Source: Cydia pomonella (taxonomy: Eukaryota; Arthropoda; Insecta; Lepidoptera; Tortricidae). Taken from it: a stretch of 64,000 nucleotides of DNA. The number at the start of each line of letters is the position of its first letter. The stretch's first letter is position 1. Shown here piece by piece: positions 49,670-60,484 of the stretch. Made by a program: the position numbers and the translations under genes. The stretch is from NCBI RefSeq assembly GCF_033807575.1, contig NC_084729.1, positions 620,001 through 684,000 on the forward strand. The letters run 5' to 3'. The notes under the pieces are model-generated. The model was not told the DNA's origin and did not search any database. It worked only from the letters and a program-made list of their open reading frames with translations.

Positions 49670-49830
49670 AAAGTGCCTGCCATCTGACCTTCCAACCTAG
49701 AGGATAAACTAGGCCTTATTGGGATTCTTCCGGTTTCCTCACGATGTTTTCCTTCACCGAAAAGCAACTGGCAAGCCACGCTCCGCATTGGAAGTCGCAT
49801 GCTCGTACCGCTAGGCTACTAGTACCTAGT
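49670..49830 (-). repeat. SINE-like repeat
   Basis: GCCTGCCATCTGACCTTCCA, GGTTTCCTCACGATGTTTTC and ACCGAAAAGCAACTGGC. Confidence 0.6.
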
Positions 49831-50865
49831 ACTCCGATAATTTTCCTCGTGTATCATAAAATTACATTATCAAATTGATATATAGTAAACACCCCTATAA
49901 TGGAACAGGCACCAGTAATGGTATGGTATAGATAAATCCTGTAAAAAAAAGTATTTAGCATCAGTTTTTAATCGCTGGCAACATTTTACCATAAACAAGA
50001 GCCAATGAGCTGCTTAAGTTTAATTTTTCATTTGAAAATTAATTGCGCCATACATCCGATGACTGGAACAAAACACCATAGTTTTAATTGGTTAATAATA
50101 TTGAAACCAATTGCAGTAGCTTTCATTAGATACATAGAAAAGATAAAGGATGAATTGGACATTCAACTTTTAAAGCATAAAGCGGTAGAAATTTTGCAGA
50201 TGTCGGTGAAATATCAAAAATACTCCAAATTTTCTCTTAAATGACCCATTATTGGTGCCGTTGACATAACAGAATCAGCCCCCCAAAGCTTAAAATTAAA
50301 ACAGTTTGTTCCCCTCCCAAATTGAAACCAGCGTCGCGTGAAATCTCGCCTGATCTCGGATCTCGCATCTCGGCTCGGGATCTGATGTGGAACGACAAGA
50401 CATTATTTTATAGAATGGTGTGGATTAAGTTATTAATAAAACTTGGTCTTGTGAAATTGTATTGAATTAGAGAATTTAATTACGATGAAATTATAGAATT
50501 AACAGAATTTCACAAAATTATAATTAGACATTAAGGGCCTGTTTCACAATGTGCAAAAACAGATGTATCTGTTTACATATTGAACAGTAAAATGTAATAG
50601 AATCGGCCACGAGCATGTCGGGTCATGCTCATTATAGCGTTCCGTAGTTACCATTCTGGCAAAATAGGCTAACGGGGGCTATTAGTAAGCATCATGTACA
50701 GTCACTCATGTAGAGTATCTAACATTGACTACTTAAATCGCATTACAGTGAGATAAAACGTAACGTAAAACTATACATTAAATCTAAAATTATACTAATG
50801 AAGTAATGAGTTTTTCGGAATTTATGTACGGAATATCATTTAATATTCACCACTATGCAGCGAAG
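49831..50865. other. Stretch without recognised gene
   Basis: AT-rich. The 79-residue frame at 50005-50244 has no domain. ATCTCGGATCTCGCATCTCG (50352) is a short imperfect repeat. GTCGGGTCATGCTCATTATA (50616) resembles a repeat seen in Lepidoptera. Confidence 0.4.
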
Positions 50866-50997
50866 AACGCGAGGAAACCTGCGTACATCCGCGAAAAAAT
50901 TCAAAGGTGTATGTGAAGTCCTCAACCCGCATTGGGCCAGCGGGGGACTATATAGCCCAAGCCTCTCGGGATGCCTGTGCCCAGCAGTGGGACGTGT
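50866..50997 (+). repeat. Retroposon end (GCCCAGCAGTGGGACGTGTA)
   Basis: GGAAACCTGCGTACATCCGC, AATTCAAAGGTGTATGTGAA and CCTGTGCCCAGCAGTGGGAC. Confidence 0.65.
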
Positions 50998-51341
50998 ATA
51001 TTATTATTTTACTGATTTGATTATAACTATTTAACAGCATAGAATTTGAAATAGGGGCTAAATTCACAATAAACACATAACCAGAGACGCCGTAAAGAGG
51101 GGTTATGCGTTTGCACAATACATGAAGCAGGTGCGTAACATATTCATCGCACGGGGCAAAGGGTGCCGACGCTATATAAAGGATGATGGAGAAATGGGGC
51201 ACTTTTTATTTTTTTGTCAATTTTTTTGGTCAGATTTGGATAAATGTTATAAAAAAATGTACATTTAATGAAAATACCACACTTTTCGTAACTCGAGAGG
51301 GAGTTTCTTAGTGAAAGATTTTTTCTGTGAAATTGCGCTTA
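50998..51341. other. Stretch without recognised gene
   Basis: No exon supported. Confidence 0.45.
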
Positions 51342-51712
51342 TATACACCGTGGGCCAATTAAACCCGACAGATTTCAAAGGTGTATTCTTGACCGCATTT
51401 AGAGACTAAAATGTCATACAATGTTTTCTGAAATCGGTCTTGTTTTAGAGATAATGACAATTTCTGTGAAAATTTGTTTCTTTTATAACTTAGTCAAAAA
51501 CGCCTTTTTAGCTGTGACGCTGCCACTATGTGACTTGGTTTAGACATACCTACTGACAGATATTAAAGTTTTAAAGTAAACTCGCAATTTATGTGTATAA
51601 ATAAAAAAAAACTTTACTTATTCGTTGTAATGATTTTTTTTCACCAAGGTGTAAAAATAAATAACGTATCGTGTGCAGAAAACGCAAAAGGAAATTTTTT
51701 TCGGCTTATATT
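51342..51712. repeat. TATACACCGTGGGC-family MITE, lacking its right end
   Basis: Matches 43071-43440 closely, to AAAACGCAAAAGGAAATTTT, then stops. Confidence 0.8.
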
Positions 51713-51832
51713 CTACGCACTCTGTCTTTCCACCAAAATTATCAAAATTTGATGAAAAAAAAATTGACACTGATAAACAAATATGACTAGACTGTAAGTA
51801 CGTTTAATATTAGTTACAATTATAATATTAGT

Positions 51833-51970
51833 GACGACCTGTCTGGCCTAGTGGGTAGTGACCCTGCCCATGAAGCCGATGGTCCCAGGTTCGAATCCCG
51901 ATAAGCGCAGTTATTTGTGTGATGAGCACGGACATTTGTTCCTGAGTCATGGGTGTTTTCTATGTATATA
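51833..51970 (+). repeat. tRNA-derived SINE, 3'-truncated
   Basis: GACGACCTGTCTGGCCTAGT head, B box GGTTCGAATCCC, ends at TTTTCTATGTATATAAGT without the usual core and tail. Confidence 0.8.
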
Positions 51971-52129
51971 AGTACGTAAGTATAAAGCCGACATTATTGC
52001 CATATGTAAACCGCTTGTAGCGACAATTTCTCAGGGTAGTATTCTCAGAGTAGGTATCATATATATGGTCAATTAGTCCGAAATCCTGTCCGTGTCTGTG
52101 TGTATTTACTATCCGTTTAAGGGCATATT

Positions 52130-52290
52130 CATTGTTGTGGGCGGTAACGGAAGACCGCGAACAAGATGGGCGGACGAGATAAATAAAATAGCTGGTCCAA
52201 GCTGGATGCAAATAGCCCAGAACATAGCAAATTGGGCATCTTTGGAGGAGGCCTTCACCTGCGGAGGGGTTCTTGGACTTTAAGTACTAT
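52130..52290 (+). repeat. RTE-like C-terminal fragment
   Basis: Reads GGNGRPRTRWADEINKIAGP, SWMQIAQNIANW, LEEAFTCGGVLGL and stop, the end of an RTE-type ORF. Confidence 0.75.
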
Positions 52291-52844
52291 TAGTCAAAAA
52301 AAAAAAGTTAAATTTAGATTTAGTGTTTTAGCTATACATTTAGTCTTAATTTGCAGGAAATAAAAGACTTTTTTTTATTATTAGGAAAAGAAGAAGGGGT
52401 TTTATTTTTGACGCGAAAAATCTTTGTTTTTGTATGAAGGGTTGGCCGACTTGAACGACCTGCCCCATAAAAAAAAGTTTTTGGTGTCAAAAAACGGATA
52501 CCTACTATTTTTGTTACAGCCTGTATATTATTAGTGCCCCGTTTCTTGGCACCCTGTATCCGCTGCTCGCGTAGGTGTAATAAAAGACAGTTCAGAGTTG
52601 CTTTATTACTTTTACGTGAGGATTCGCCGCTCACTTCTTAACGTCTTTTTAAGAAATACTGTCTGTCAGTAAAAAATTGTATGGAAACAACGTTATTTTC
52701 TTTCAGAGGGAAGAATAGCTTTTCAAATCTAACGAAACAACGGAATTTTTTCTATGGAATTCCATTTCGGGAGAAAACGGTTTCCACCAAATAAATCTTA
52801 ACAAATCACTTTAATTTTGATATCAATCGCTTCAGCATAATATA
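52291..52844. other. Stretch without recognised gene
   Basis: The part 52500-52570 (CAGCCTGTATATTATTAGTG, TTCTTGGCACCCTGTATCC) resembles the end of a DNA element. No exon. Confidence 0.4.
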
Positions 52845-52945
52845 TTTATTTATTTTAACTTTATTGCACGATATAAAATTGTACAAATGGTGGACTTAAT
52901 GCCTTAAGGCATTCTCTACCAGTCAACCATTGGATCAAACAGAAG
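52845..52945 (-). repeat. 3' tail of a non-LTR element (CTACCAGTCAACC type)
   Basis: TTTATTGCACGATATAAAAT, TGCCTTAAGGCATTCTCTAC and CAGTCAACCATTGG. Confidence 0.65.
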
Positions 52946-53126
52946 CTATATGTATTCTAGGTTTATAGGGTTCAAATTGTTGAAATATTTTTTTTGTTTG
53001 TAGTGTGTTTGTAGTTTTTCATTGTGTTAATAACATACAAAAAATTAATGTAGAATGGTAAATATTTAAAAGTGAAAAACGTTTTCTCTTTACGTATAGA
53101 CGATCATGTGTTATAATTCTAATTTT

Positions 53127-53394
53127 GACGACCGGTTTGGCCTAGTGGGTAGTGACCCTGCCTACGAAGCTGATGGTCCCGGGTTCAAATCCTGGTAAGG
53201 GCATTTATTCGTGTGATGAGCATGAATATTTGTTCCAGAGTCATGGGTGTTTTCTATGTATTTAAGTATTTATAAATATTTATATATTATATATATCGTT
53301 GTCTAAGTACCCTCAACACAAGCCTTATTGAGCTTACTGTGGGACTTAGTCAATTTGTGTAATAATGTCCTATAATATTTATTTATTTATTTAT
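53127..53394 (+). repeat. tRNA-derived SINE, full length
   Basis: GACGACCGGTTTGGCCTAGT head, GGGTTCAAATCC B box, TTTATTTATTTAT tail. Confidence 0.87.
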
Positions 53395-53794
53395 ATGCGT
53401 ATATCAAATCGCATAACAATATTTTCTATAATCTTAATATCCAAGGATGAAAATGGGGTCTATCTTTGTATGAAGAAGGTCACGTAACTTCGTCCCCTTT
53501 CCTCATAACACTATAATTATATACGAAACACTCAGAAACTAGTTGAATTACTAAAACAAATCGATAGCACTTCACCCCGGAGATTAGGTGGCAAAACATC
53601 CTAAAAATATATTTGCTGTGTCCGGTCAGGTGGCCGAACGTTTACTTTCGGCCCCTGCGGCGGGTTGATAACAGGACAGTGCAGGCGCGGACAGAAGTGC
53701 TAACTAAATAAACATTTCAGAAAAAAAAACAGAATTACTTCCGCATTTATAATTATAATACCCATTTATAATTATTATTAATTTATATTATTGA
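53395..53794. other. Stretch without recognised gene
   Basis: A more GC-rich island at 53615-53700 has no convincing frame with splice sites. Confidence 0.4.
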
Positions 53795-54146
53795 ACCCGG
53801 ATACGTCCTTAAACTACGTCCAAAAGAGAGGTATGTGAATTGTGAATGATATCTCGCTTTGTGTGGTAGGGCACAGCACAGCGGATGTCATTCCTGATCT
53901 AGAGCAGAGCCCAACTGGGGAAATACCTCCACCTTACAGAAAACCGCATCCAAATAACACTAGACCCTACTCATAGTGTAGTGTTCCTACCGGTGAGTAA
54001 GGTTGCTAGAGCTCAACGAGGGTGCGGAGTGTTAGGGTCAGCAACGCGCATGTAACTCCCCTGGAGTTGCAAGCGTACATAGGCTACGGAGACTGCTTAC
54101 CGTCATTATGCCGGGCCGTATGCTTGTTTGCCACCGACGTAGTATA
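53795..54146 (-). repeat. GTGGCAAACAAGCATACG-family repeat, minus strand
   Basis: CCCGGATACGTCCTTAAACT to GTTTGCCACCGACGTAGTAT. Abuts the 730-base repeat that follows. Confidence 0.8.
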
Positions 54147-54877
54147 AATAATAATAATAATAATAAGACGTAGGGATGTGACGACCCCATCGCCCGCTGG
54201 TTTTACCAGTGCAATCAGTCAACGCAGGGCAGCTTGTGGCGAGCTGTTGGGGAGTAGCGACCTCACGTACCCGAGTGCTCCTGGGGAGTTCTGTTAGCCG
54301 CAAGGAGGGTGGGTGGGACAGGATTCTCTGCCCCTGGCTTGCCTTAGCCGGCCGGCCAGAGTGGAGTCGTTAGAGCTATAAGCTCCAGGGGTGGAAGTGA
54401 AAAATTGCATAAGACGCGAGTTGGCACAGTGGCTGCTCGCAGCCACTGGGTAGAAAGCGGCGTACACCTCTCGACACCCCTGAGCCGCTCACACCGGTGT
54501 TGCCCTTGAGCCATCCTAAGATGTCGCTTTTTGTGGGGGCCCATCTTGTGGGGGCGAGTCACCGTCTGCCAGAAATAAAATTGAATACCGTTTTATTAGG
54601 CAGGCGTCCGGTTTTTTATCCCATAGCCCAGTATTTAGTCCATCGCTTTCACCCAATAGCCCAGTTCATTTTAGATTCCATCAACTCCCAAATAGTCCTT
54701 ACACCCTGGCGGGTGCTGCCTCTGCGTGCGTCCCATGACACGGGCAAGGGCAACATCCGCTAGGTGTACCCCTTACATTTCATTAAAGTGTCAAAAGGGC
54801 CTCTACGTGTTGGCTTCGGCTCCACGCACGCCTCCCAAAGGTCCGGAACACCATTGTTCCGTGATGGGAAAGACATA
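54147..54877 (-). repeat. 730-base repeat with TTA tail, minus-strand copy
   Basis: Begins with the complement of the TTA tail (AATAATAATAATAATAAG) and ends CCGTGATGGGAAAGACA. Inverted relative to 35948-36683. Confidence 0.8.
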
Positions 54878-54984
54878 ATAATACATATTAGTAGGAATTA
54901 TAGATAATAACAACAAAAAAATTCGTTTTAAAAAAAGTCACCCACCTATATTATAACTATCTAAATATCTCATGTAAGTAAATT

Positions 54985-55256
54985 ATTTTGCGCGCGACTG
55001 TCCAGAAAGTCCCGCCTCCTCGAGGGCTGTCCGCGACAGATAGGACAAGAAGTGACTGCCACTTGACGTCGCAACACTGATGGGGCCAATTCTAAGAAAG
55101 TTTTGTGAAAATGTGGCGTGAGGCTGCGTTGCCACCAAAGCTGTGTGAGAATGCGTAGCGAGGGATGTTTTTGTCATTAGTCATGAACCAATAGAAAAAT
55201 ATCATTTACTTATCCTCACTCAGCGCAGCTCTAGTGGAAACTAGAACCTGAGCCCG
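54985..55256. repeat. Repeat (GTGGCGTGAGGCTGCG..AGCGCAGCTCTAGTGG)
   Basis: AAAATGTGGCGTGAGGCTGC, TTTTTGTCATTAGTCATGAA and CTCACTCAGCGCAGCTCTAG; a type I know from lepidopteran genomes, single copy in this window. Confidence 0.45.
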
Positions 55257-55430
55257 GACTGGACCCGGGTACGTCCTTAAACTACGTCCAAAATAGAGGT
55301 ATGGGCATTGTGCATGTCATCTCGCTTTGTGTGGTAGGGCACAGCACAGCGGATGTCATTGTAGATCTAGAGCAGAGCCCAACTGGGGAAGTACTTCTAC
55401 CTTACAGAAAACCGCAGCTAAAAAACAGGC
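55257..55430 (-). repeat. GTGGCAAACAAGCATACG-family repeat, partial
   Basis: GACCCGGGTACGTCCTTAAA to CTTACAGAAAACCGCAGC. Confidence 0.75.
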
Positions 55431-55600
55431 ATGTATAGTCTCTATGGTTAATAAAACATTGAAATCTGGGGATGTAAAGGGTCCCCAATCAGAGTACTAA
55501 TACTAATAAGATTTGGAGGTGTAAAGTCTCTCCAAGTGTCAAAATGAAATTTATACTAAATAAATCAATCGCGTCTAGACTGTTAAGCTAGTAATTAGAT
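55431..55600 (+). repeat. Retroposon-like repeat, uninterrupted copy
   Basis: TGTATAGTCTCTATGGTTAA, AGAGTACTAATACTAATAAG and AATCGCGTCTAGACTGTTAA; the version at 22650-23205 carries a SINE. Confidence 0.65.
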
Positions 55601-55798
55601 GCAAATTTTGAGTTGTTTCCTCATTGACTTTTAAGTGATGATTTTGAATAATAACAATATAATAGCGTTCATTTGAATTTGACTCGTAATGTTTTATAGA
55701 TAATATTTTCTTCGCGTTGTGCGAAGCGTTGAGGATCCTATTGAGACTCCCGCGGTTCTGCAGGGGGTCTTCCATGTTTGTGGGGACGGGCACAGTAA

Positions 55799-55930
55799 GT
55801 AAAGTAAGTAAATAAATATTTTTTATTGCACCACAAAGAAGACAAATTTAAAAAACAGATTTACAATGTAAAGAAAGGTAGCAACAGGCGGTCTTATCGC
55901 TGTAAGCGATCTCTTCCAGACAACCTTAGG
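55799..55930 (-). repeat. 3' tail of a non-LTR element
   Basis: AGTAAGTAAATAAATATTTT, AGCAACAGGCGGTCTTATCG and AAGCGATCTCTTCCAGACAA. Confidence 0.65.
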
Positions 55931-56409
55931 GTAGCAGGATATAAAGAACAGTAAGTTTTTAGAACAGGTAGTGCACGAATGAATTAGAGGAATAGGAAAA
56001 CACAGATGACTCTTCCTTCGTAAAAACACCCTATTAATAATATACTTCAATGAGACCTCATTAAACAGATTCTAGAACCTCTTTTACCTTCACGTTGATA
56101 AATGACAAGTCGAATGACATTTAAGACAAACAATTATTGACATGACAGAAAGTGTTAAGCATCATATCAGTTAAATGCAGAGACTTGTCATACGCTTCGC
56201 TTGACAGACAGATGAAGTGTGCGAAAGGGAAGCCATCACGTATATGAACAAGCCACGAGTGTGAAAGAGGCAGACTACATATGAGAAAACGTAACCATTT
56301 TTTGAATTCGAAGGCGGCCGAGGCGGCCAAAATCATATTGCCGTATTTTTTAACGTTAAAAATATACGAGAATCAAAATCAAAAAGAAATATTAAGTAAT
56401 TTAGTGAAG
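55931..56409 (+). promoter_or_regulatory. Upstream region and 5' leader of the THAP gene
   Basis: No repeat family recognised between 55931 and 56409, unlike most of the window. GAAGGCGGCCGAGGCGGCCA at 56310 is a small GC-rich patch. The frame is open upstream of the chosen ATG to 56281, but the THAP pattern starts at 56410. Confidence 0.35.
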
Positions 56410-56480
56410 ATGGTGTCATGTTGTGTGCCGGATTGTTGTGTTTCAGGGCCAAAAAACCCAGGGAAATACTCATTTCACAG
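56410..56480 (+). CDS. First coding exon of a THAP zinc-finger protein
   Basis: Encodes MVSCCVPDCCVSGPKNPGKY-SFH and two bases (AG) of the next codon, then the donor GTAATT at 56481. THAP domains start M-V-x-C-C/S-x4-C and have F-H-K/R-F-P at about residue 22-27; the first coding exon of THAP genes often ends exactly at this F-H-R. The domain is a C2CH DNA-binding zinc finger found in nuclear regulators and in P-element-type transposases. The rest of the C2CH (W, second Cys pair, AVPTIF-type end) must come from later exons that I could not find before 64000. It may be a host gene or a domesticated transposase. Confidence 0.55.
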
Positions 56481-57189
56481 GTAATTATGATAATCGTAGC
56501 GAAATTTTCGTAACGATATTTTATCAAATTAACAGCATAAAAAGTGTAAAAAGCCAATTTATACAGTTCATTATAAGTTTTTCTTCAATTGTGTGTTAAT
56601 ATTTCATGATATTAGTCAATAATTTAGAATATTTTGTGTAAAAACCTAAACTGTTACTTTACGCTAGGGCTTGACAAAATGTTCATATGACTGTATCGAT
56701 AACTTGTCGGTATATTAGTAGGTATGGAATTAGTTGTTCACAAGACATCATTAAGATATTAACCTTTATAACCGACTTAAAATAATAACGATTGTTATAA
56801 TACCTTTTTTGAAGGTGCACATGTTCAGCGGACAGCGATAAATTTAAACTTCACTTTCCAACACATTAGTACTTACATTTTAACCACTTTTCCACGGCTT
56901 TGCCGCCAACACAAGGAAACACAAGACAGCGTATACACACCCAACCCAACTTGTCAGGCGGAAAAGGCGCGAAATTCAAATTTTCTTTGGTAAGTCAACT
57001 ATTTGCGCCTACTGTTAACACTTAGCATGTGTTTGTGTTAACGACATTGCACATGTTACACCACTCACACCCGCATACGACAGAAACCTGCTTTATCAAC
57101 GCGAGTCACCTGCTTTACCGACAGCGCCGCGTTCCATAATGCTTGATCGGACTACGTTAGTAATTTAGTCAAGTAAAAACGAAAAAACG
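56481..57189 (+). other. Start of THAP intron 1 or following intergenic DNA
   Basis: Contains TATCGATA (56694-56701), the DREF-type promoter word known from insects. A donor-like TTTGGTAAGTC lies at 56989. No further exon found. Confidence 0.35.
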
Positions 57190-57395
57190 TAAAAAGAGCG
57201 TACCTGGGTCGCCTAGCAGGTGGACGTCCTATCGGACGCCCTAGGTATCGCTGGAGCGACATGGTGGAGGCGGATCTGCGCGAGCTTCGAGTCGACAATT
57301 GGCGAGAGGTCGCACAGGACCGAGAAAAGTGGCGCTGTCTTGTGTCGGAGGCCAAGTCTCATTTTGGGTCGCTGAGCCAACGGAGTAAGTAGTAA
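57190..57395 (+). repeat. 3' end of RTE-like non-LTR element
   Basis: Plus-strand frame gives AYLGRLAGGRPIGRPRYRWS, then DNWREVAQDREKWRC and HFGSLSQRSK; followed by (AGTA)n. Opposite strand to the copy at 24060. Confidence 0.75.
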
Positions 57396-57424
57396 GTAAG
57401 TAAACGTCCCAGAATACCAAACCA

Positions 57425-57605
57425 GGTGAGAAAAATAAAAAATCGCAATGAGTGGCGATACGATTTTAAGTCGACACGAGTTTCGAATTAACTATTCGCA
57501 AATGTATTACAATACATATGGCCCTTAAAATGTTCGATTTAGTTACGTAATGTGCTAATTATCGCACTAGTGCGGTAAAGTAGCTCCATATGTACTGTAA
57601 AATAA
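57425..57605. repeat. CATATGTACTGTAAAA-family MITE
   Basis: AATGAGTGGCGATACGATTT, ATACATATGGCCCTTAAAAT and CTCCATATGTACTGTAAAAT. Confidence 0.7.
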
Positions 57606-58191
57606 GTAACTATATATTTGACCATTGTGACACATGTGTACCTATATATTTGACCATTTTGATGCTGACTGTAACCACTGTAACTGTAGCCTCGGTTATA
57701 ACTATCAGTATTGTTATTTACTATGCGTCCGCTGTAAAAGAAAATTAAAGGTACTAAAGGCGCTAATAAGGTCTAATAGTAGTAATAATACTCATACCTA
57801 TTTCATTTTTTATAAAAACAAACACTTTTGAAAAAGTAGTCGATAAAGCAGTTAAACATCGATAGATTATTAATATGTTGTAACATGACATCACTATTTT
57901 TGTTCGCACATAGACAATTTACGCACACACTTGCATTTCATTTTTGGTCACACTTTTGAAGTTTGACAGTCGTTCTATACTATCCTATTTCTATGGTTAA
58001 ATGCACACGATGATTATTTTTGGATAGAAATATAATATTTTTCTTTGGTAAATGAAAACAAAAAATGGTATGAAAACTTTCTTAATTTCTATTTAAACTT
58101 AACTGTTTTAAACTAAAATAACCATCTCTTAAAATATCAGTGATAATGTGTTAGCACCTATTATAGGTATATTCTGTTGCAGCAGTGGCAG
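57606..58191. other. Stretch without recognised gene
   Basis: AACATCGATAGATTATTAAT (57856) near CATTTTTGGTCACACTTTTG looks like plain single-copy sequence. No exon supported. Confidence 0.4.
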
Positions 58192-58295
58192 CATGGTTCC
58201 AATTTTATCGCTTGTCACTATGCCCGTCACGTTCGCACTTACATAGTTGTTAGAACGTGATAGGCATGGTGACAAATGATAAAGAGCCAACCATC
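58192..58295. repeat. Foldback element
   Basis: GGTTCCAATTTTATCGCTTG plus TCACTATGCCCGTCACG pairs with CGTGATAGGCATGGTGACAA plus ATGATAAAGAGCCAACC. Confidence 0.6.
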
Positions 58296-58516
58296 TTAGC
58301 CCTACTGGTTGGAATATACACGATATATTTACAAGTAAGACAGCGCCATCAAATTAAAAAGTTCCAGTCCCCGTTTAATCAGAGCTTCTTCCATGGCGCG
58401 GGATTAGCAAACTCGAGACATTTGTATGCTTATTAGAGCGGACACTTGACGGCTCCCCTCTTCGTGTGGAACAAGCTATGGGAGCCAGCGGGGAGCCATG
58501 AGAGCCAGCGGGGAGC

Positions 58517-58736
58517 CAAGGAAGCAGGGATCGGAACCGGTTTTTTGCAAAAACATCGAAATAACCATATATTTCGGTTTATTTTATACTCAAAATGTAG
58601 GACTCAGTTGTGTTTTTAGATAACGACTTCGTATTATTAGATTGCCCGATTAGAAATGAAATAATTAACAAAGAACGAAAAAATACCGTTTTCGTTCCCA
58701 TACAAAAAATACCGGTTTCCGATCCCTGCAAGGAAG
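58517..58736. mobile_element. hAT-type MITE with perfect 8-base target duplication
   Basis: CAAGGAAG at 58517-58524 and 58729-58736 flanks a 204-base element with termini CAGGGATCGGAACCGG and CCGGTTTCCGATCCCTG. No transposase. Confidence 0.85.
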
Positions 58737-58825
58737 CCAGCGGGAACCTTGAGAGGAAACTGGACAGCTTCCATGGCAGCGAATAGCAAACTCGAGACAT
58801 TTCTATGCTTATTAGAGCGGACACA

Positions 58826-58959
58826 ATACTACGTCGGTGGCAAACAAGCATACGGCCCGCCTGATGGTTAGCAGTCTCCGTAGCATATGTACGCCTTTAA
58901 CTCCAGAAGAGTTACATGCGCGTTGCCGACCCTAACAACCCTTCCCCTCGTTGAGCTCG
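58826..58959 (+). repeat. GTGGCAAACAAGCATACG-family repeat, 5' part
   Basis: AATACTACGTCGGTGGCAAA to TTCCCCTCGTTGAGCTC. Interrupts unit 2 of the tandem repeat. Confidence 0.75.
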
Positions 58960-59021
58960 GGTGGAGCAAGCTATGGGTGCCAGCGGGGAGCCATGGGAGC
59001 CAGCATTGGACTATTATTACT

Positions 59022-59350
59022 ACGAATAGAACCGGTACAGAGAACCAGTTGTTGTTTTGAGTACAAACCATAGAAGCGGAGCGTGAATCTCGCGACCTAA
59101 ACACGTAAGCGCCATGAATCTTACGGCACTTAGGCCGTATGGTCGCGTGGCACAGGTTGCGATACTCATGCGGAAACACAGACTCGGGCAGGGCATTCCA
59201 CTCCTTGGCAGTTCGCATAAGAAATGTTGAAGCAAAACGCTTCGTGCGTATTTGTGGAATACCTACCATGAAGCGATGCCGGAGTGCCGATTGTCTGGTA
59301 GTCCGATGGTGAAATGGGACGGAGGAATAAGGTTGTGCAGTTCCTCGGCA
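59022..59350 (-). pseudogene. C-terminal part of a Jockey/CR1-type ORF2
   Basis: Minus-strand frame reads MVGIPQIRTKRFASTFLMRT, AKEWNALPESVFPHEYRN and so on, the conserved tail of non-LTR ORF2. The frame continues through a junction into neighbouring repeats, so the product is not real. Confidence 0.7.
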
Positions 59351-59805
59351 TGAATAGTATAGTATAGTAGTATAATAGTATATATCGAAATGTATAGTTT
59401 TTTGCACTTTTTAGAACAACAACGAACTATTCTCCGAGCAGAAATGAAAATTACTTCTTCTTCTTTGACTTTACGATAGTGAATATTTTTTAACTGCTCG
59501 CTTAAATCTTATGCCTTAAGCCAATGACAGGGCATTAAAGTAAAAAAATACGGCCAAAGTCTAATTAGCAAATCGCTTTATGTGCCCTCAGCCCTCCGCG
59601 TTATGGCGCTCAAACTTTACACAATGTCTAAAGTTTGGGATGTTGGTGCTGAGGAAAGTTAGAAAGAGTTTTAAGATACACATACAAGATGTTGAGCGAA
59701 TAACACTAAGATAAAGTCAGACCAAGCTAACCTTGCGTCGCATTTAGGTACAATGTCTTCATTGATATCAAATTTCTATCAAAATATGCCCTTTATTATC
59801 ATTTT
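59351..59805. other. Stretch without recognised gene
   Basis: AAAGTCAGACCAAGCTAA (59714) is a repeat word also at 26144. No exon. Confidence 0.4.
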
Positions 59806-60172
59806 TAGGGTTCCGTACCTCGAAAGGAAAAACAGAACACTTATAGCACTGTGTTGTCCGTCCGTCCGTCTGTCTGCCTTACAGGAACGCGTATCAAGCT
59901 GGAATTTATATCAAATTCTCAGGTCTACTGTCCCTTGGAGCTGTGTAAAAATCAAACTTCTAAGCCAACGCAATCAAAAGATACAGCCGTTTATGCCGCA
60001 AATTTCCGCAAATTTTCGACACTCGCAAGGGAATCAAAACCTACAGGGTACTTCCCGTGAACTTAGAATCTTGAAATTTGGTACGAAGTAACGTCTTATA
60101 GCACAGATAAAGGAAAGTCCCCGTATTGCGAAAACCGTAAATTTTGTACGGAACCCTCGGTGCGCGAGTCCT
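59806..60172 (-). repeat. AGGGTTCCGTA-family repeat, inverted
   Basis: Starts TTAGGGTTCCGTACCTCG, has GTCCGTCCGTCCGTCTGTCT, and ends GTACGGAACCCTCGGTGCGC, GAGTCCTACTT. Confidence 0.75.
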
Positions 60173-60177
60173 ACTTA

Positions 60178-60480
60178 GGATTAGGAAATAATTACACAAA
60201 TTGACTAATTCCCATAGTAAATGTTGTGGGGTTATACCCTCTTACGTTTTAATAAATCAGTTGTTGTCAAGGACTCGTGATGTTTCATTGAATACTACAG
60301 TAAGCTTAATGTTGTGGGTACTTAGACAACGATAAATATAATATATAAATATTTATAAATACTTAAATACATACCCCCATGACTCGGAAACAAATATTCG
60401 TGCTCATCACACAAATAAACGCCCTTACCGGGGTTCGAGCTCAGCAGATTCGGCTTCCTAGACACCGATCATCAGATAGA
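60178..60480 (-). repeat. tRNA-derived SINE, diverged, minus strand
   Basis: ACACAAATTGACTAATTCCC, CTTAGACAACGATAAATATA and GTGCTCATCACACAAATAAA. Interrupted by the 78-base insert at 60222. Confidence 0.7.
60217..60304. mobile_element. 78-base mini-LTR-like insertion
   Basis: 60222-60299 starts TGTTGTGGGGTTATACCC and ends GAATACTACA (TG..CA), with AATAAA inside, flanked by GTAAA / GTAAG. This is the form of a tiny solo LTR. It could also be an unrelated indel. Confidence 0.4.
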
Positions 60481-60484
60481 TATA

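Larger units (their letters stand above)
58386..59015. repeat. Two tandem units of AGCCAGCGGGGAGCC-type sequence, broken by insertions
   Basis: Unit 1 (58386-58524) and unit 2 (about 58768-59015) share CTTCCATGGC, AGCAAACTCGAGACATTT, CTTATTAGAGCGGACAC and CAAGCTATGGG, each followed by GAGCCAGCGGGGAGCC variants. A hAT MITE sits between them, and another repeat (58826-58959) sits inside unit 2. Confidence 0.65.

Noticed and set aside
58868..59407. 179-residue minus-strand frame as a host gene
   Set aside because: The recognisable part is a Jockey/CR1-type ORF2 tail, and the rest reads through unrelated repeat junctions.
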